From the NCBI GenBank assembly GCA_937983085.1, contig CALJKZ010000040.1:1-7263 (forward strand): a DNA stretch of 7,263 nucleotides, in the 5' to 3' direction. This DNA comes from an uncultured Gemmatimonadales bacterium (lineage in GTDB: Bacteria > Gemmatimonadota > Gemmatimonadetes > Longimicrobiales > Gaopeijiaceae). Positions within the stretch are counted from its first letter, which is position 1. Each line of letters opens with the position of its first letter. A program made the position numbers and the translations under genes. Positions 5,485 through 7,263 of this stretch are shown here, in pieces. A model generated the notes under the pieces. It saw only the letters and a program-made list of their open reading frames with translations. It was not told the origin of the DNA and made no database searches.

Positions 5485-5838
5485 ATGGGTGAGACGCTCA
5501 CGGTGCCCCGAACCGCGATTCTGTACTCAGGAGAGCGCGCCGTCGTCTTCGTGGACATGGGGGAGGGTGAGCTGATGCCCCATGAGGTCGTGGTTGGCAC
5601 GCGTGGCGCCGAGTTCGTCGAGATCGTGTCGGGTGTGGATGCGGGACACCGAGTCGTGACGTCCGCGCAGTTCCTCCTCGACTCCGAGTCCAACCTCGCC
5701 GAGGTCATGAGGGCGATGATGGCGCAGATGAGCATGTCCGACATGGAGGGCATGGACATGGGTGGGATGGACATGGGCGGCATGGAGATGGATAGCGGGC
5801 CCGACACGATCCGGCCCGATTCGACGGAAGGGCGCTGA
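5485..5838 (+). CDS. cusB: CusB-like adaptor, C-terminal remainder after the amber codon
   Basis: This is the downstream part of the same reading frame as the adaptor at 4462. Recognisable adaptor sequence starts at 5428 (NPGGRLKPGLYATVRLTAA). The first ATG after the stop is 5485 (codon 342 of the whole frame), but no ribosome-binding site precedes it, so separate translation is doubtful. The segment holds the rest of the barrel and the membrane-proximal domain: ETLTVPRTAILYSGERAVVF, then EVVVGTRGAEFVEIVSGVDAGHRVV and SAQFLLDSESNLAE. It ends in a Met-rich tail, 12 methionines in residues 416-443, including two MDMGG units. Domain motifs, codon use and the tail are intact, so any loss is recent, or the stop is read through, or it is a sequence error. 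It ends 2 nt before cusA. Confidence 0.75.
   Translation: MGETLTVPRTAILYSGERAVVFVDMGEGELMPHEVVVGTRGAEFVEIVSGVDAGHRVVTSAQFLLDSESNLAEVMRAMMAQMSMSDMEGMDMGGMDMGGMEMDSGPDTIRPDSTEGR
5752..5796 (+). repeat. 15-bp tandem repeat encoding MDMGG units at the CusB C-terminus
   Basis: Three 15-bp units lie head to tail: ATGGACATGGGTGGG (5752), ATGGACATGGGCGGC (5767) and a diverged ATGGAGATGGATAGC (5782). They encode MDMGG, MDMGG and MEMDS in the cusB frame. The first two differ at only two bases, suggesting fairly recent duplication. Met-Asp-rich tails of this sort are plausible Cu(I)/Ag(I) ligands. Confidence 0.8.
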
Positions 5839-5840
5839 CC

Positions 5841-7263
5841 ATGCTCAGACGCCTCATCGAGTGGTCCATCGACAACAGGTTCTTCGTGATCCTCGGCACG
5901 GTGGCTGTCATCGGCTTCGGTGGTTGGGCCATGACCACCACGCCTGTCGACGCCATCCCCGACCTCTCGGACGTACAGGTCATCGTGCTCACGGAGTGGA
6001 GGGGTCAGGCCCCCCAGGTCATCGAAGACCAGGTGACGTATCCCCTGTCGACCGAACTGCTGAAGGTTCCGAACACGAAGTATGTCCGCGGCATCAGCCA
6101 GTTCGGGCGTTCGTTCGTCTATGTGGTCTTCGAGGACGACGTGGACATGTACTGGGCGCGCTCCCGCGTCCTCGAGTACCTCAACGGCCTCGGTGACCGA
6201 CTGCCGGAGGAGGTCCAGCCCCAGCTCGGACCCGATGCCACGGGCGTGGGCTGGGTCATGCAATACGTGCTGATGGACCGGAGCGGGCGGCTCAACAACG
6301 CTGAGCTGCGGAGTCTGCAGGACTGGTACGTGCGATATCAGCTCACGGCCGTCCCGGGGGTGAGCGAGATCGCCACGTTGGGGGGCTACGAGAAGCAGTA
6401 CCAGATCGAGCTGGATCCGGAGCGGATCCTCGCGTACGGCGTGCCCGTATCCCGGGTGCTGAAGGCTGTGCGGGAGTCGAATCTCGACGTCGGTGGACGT
6501 GTGCTGGAGATGGGCGGCAGCGAGTACATGGTGCGCGGACTCGGATACCTCGGCTCGATCGAGGACATCGGGGCCGTCGCCGTCGGTGTCGGCGAGGGCG
6601 GGACACCGATCACGGTGGGTGACGTGGCGCGCGTGCACCTCGGACCGGAGATCCGACGTGGCATCGCGGATCTGGCCTGGCGGACGGAGGACGGCGCGAT
6701 TCGTCAGGGAGAGGTGACGAGCGGCTTCGTGGTCATGCGCTTCGGGGAGAACCCGCTCGCCGTCATCGACCGGGTGAAAGACCGGATGGCCGAGATCCAG
6801 AGCGCACTTCCCGAGGGTGTCGAGATCGTCATCGGCTACGACCGGAGCCGCCTCATCCACCGGGCCATCGAGACGCTGCGCGAGAAGCTGATCGAAGAGA
6901 GCCTGATCGTGGCGCTCGTGACGGTGCTTTTCCTCATGCACGCGCGCAGCGCGCTCGTCGCGATCATCACCCTGCCGGTGGGTGTGCTGATGTCGTTTCT
7001 GGTCATGCGTGGCTTGGACGTCAACGCCAACATCATGAGCCTCGGCGGGATCGCCATCGCCCTCGGCGCGATGGTCGATGCCGCGATCGTCATGATCGAA
7101 AACATGCACAAGCACATGGAGCGCAACGAGCGCGAGGGTGGCTCGAAGAGCCCGTGGGAACTCGCGGTCGATGCGTCCAAGGAGGTGGGGCCGGCTCTCT
7201 TCTTCTCGCTGCTCATCATCACGTTGAGCTTCCTCCCGATCTTCGCGCTGGGCGCTCAGGAGG
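5841..7263 (+). CDS. cusA: CusA-type heavy-metal RND efflux pump, N-terminal 474 residues
   Basis: This is the inner-membrane proton-driven pump of the CusCBA complex. The frame is open from ATG 5841 to the window edge, so somewhat under half of a protein of about 1,040 residues is seen. Visible in order: TM1 at about residues 14-31, TTTPVDAIPDLSDVQVIV (an RND heavy-metal signature), the porter subdomains with GRSFVYVVFEDDVDMYWARSR and PGVSEIATLGGYEKQYQIEL, TM2 at about 350-368, TM3 near 374-390 and TM4 near 398-420. In TM4, AxGxxxDAAxxMxEN places A407, D413 and E420. D413 and E420 correspond to the proton-relay residues D405 and E412 of E. coli CusA, and Ala in place of the first Asp of CzcA (DFG...) marks the Cu(I)/Ag(I) class (HME4). 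The Met residues of the metal path lie beyond the window. The start is 2 nt after the cusB stop. Confidence 0.95.
   Translation, partial: MLRRLIEWSIDNRFFVILGTVAVIGFGGWAMTTTPVDAIPDLSDVQVIVLTEWRGQAPQVIEDQVTYPLSTELLKVPNTKYVRGISQFGRSFVYVVFEDDVDMYWARSRVLEYLNGLGDRLPEEVQPQLGPDATGVGWVMQYVLMDRSGRLNNAELRSLQDWYVRYQLTAVPGVSEIATLGGYEKQYQIELDPERILAYGVPVSRVLKAVRESNLDVGGRVLEMGGSEYMVRGLGYLGSIEDIGAVAVGVGEGGTPITVGDVARVHLGPEIRRGIADLAWRTEDGAIRQGEVTSGFVVMRFGENPLAVIDRVKDRMAEIQSALPEGVEIVIGYDRSRLIHRAIETLREKLIEESLIVALVTVLFLMHARSALVAIITLPVGVLMSFLVMRGLDVNANIMSLGGIAIALGAMVDAAIVMIENMHKHMERNEREGGSKSPWELAVDASKEVGPALFFSLLIITLSFLPIFALGAQE

Noticed and set aside
5425..5490. Frameshift as the cause of the cusB split
   Set aside because: The distance from the start to both the TAG and the downstream part is a multiple of three, and adaptor sequence resumes at the very next codon. 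Only a nonsense codon is needed.
5373..7115. A 580-codon open frame on the minus strand opposite cusB and cusA
   Set aside because: It lies entirely antisense to well-recognised cusB/cusA sequence. Its product is rich in H, D and R with no domain, as expected from the complement of GC-rich coding DNA.

Overview
The window is a high-GC, densely coding metal-efflux locus of a Gram-negative bacterium. The evidence for Gram-negative is two outer-membrane factors, two periplasmic adaptors (one a lipoprotein) and an RND pump. The GC-rich codon use and the Met-rich Cus proteins fit Gemmatimonadota or a similar lineage, but the sequence alone does not fix the taxon.

Two operons diverge from one control region at about 2442-2552. 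Leftward (minus strand) run an ArsR/SmtB repressor with a CmtR-like cysteine set (2067-2441), a small secreted Cys-containing protein (1670-2008), a CzcC-like outer-membrane factor (281-1564) and the start of a lipoprotein CzcB-like adaptor (1-284, cut by the window edge). Rightward (plus strand) run a small secreted Cys/Met-containing protein (2553-2948), a CusC-like outer-membrane factor (3122-4465), a CusB-like adaptor with very Met-rich ends (4462-5838) and a CusA-type RND pump (from 5841, cut by the right edge). Adjacent genes overlap by ATGA at 281-284 and 4462-4465, and cusB and cusA are 2 nt apart.

The CusA fragment has the TM4 residues typical of Cu(I)/Ag(I) pumps (A407, D413, E420). 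The leftward operon looks like a Czc-type (divalent metal) system whose pump gene would lie beyond the left edge. The control region has two palindromes about two helical turns apart. The larger one covers the -10 boxes proposed for both directions, so one repressor could switch both operons. The likely arsR transcript is almost leaderless.

The main anomaly is an in-frame TAG at 5425-5427 inside cusB. The frame is intact on both sides, so the adaptor is split into a 321-residue product and an uninterrupted C-terminal remainder. Other points of interest are the two small secreted proteins, which sit in mirror-image positions ahead of the two outer-membrane factors and share a C-terminal signature, and the periodic Met ladders in CusB. 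No RNA genes, CRISPR arrays, insertion sequences or attachment sites were seen.
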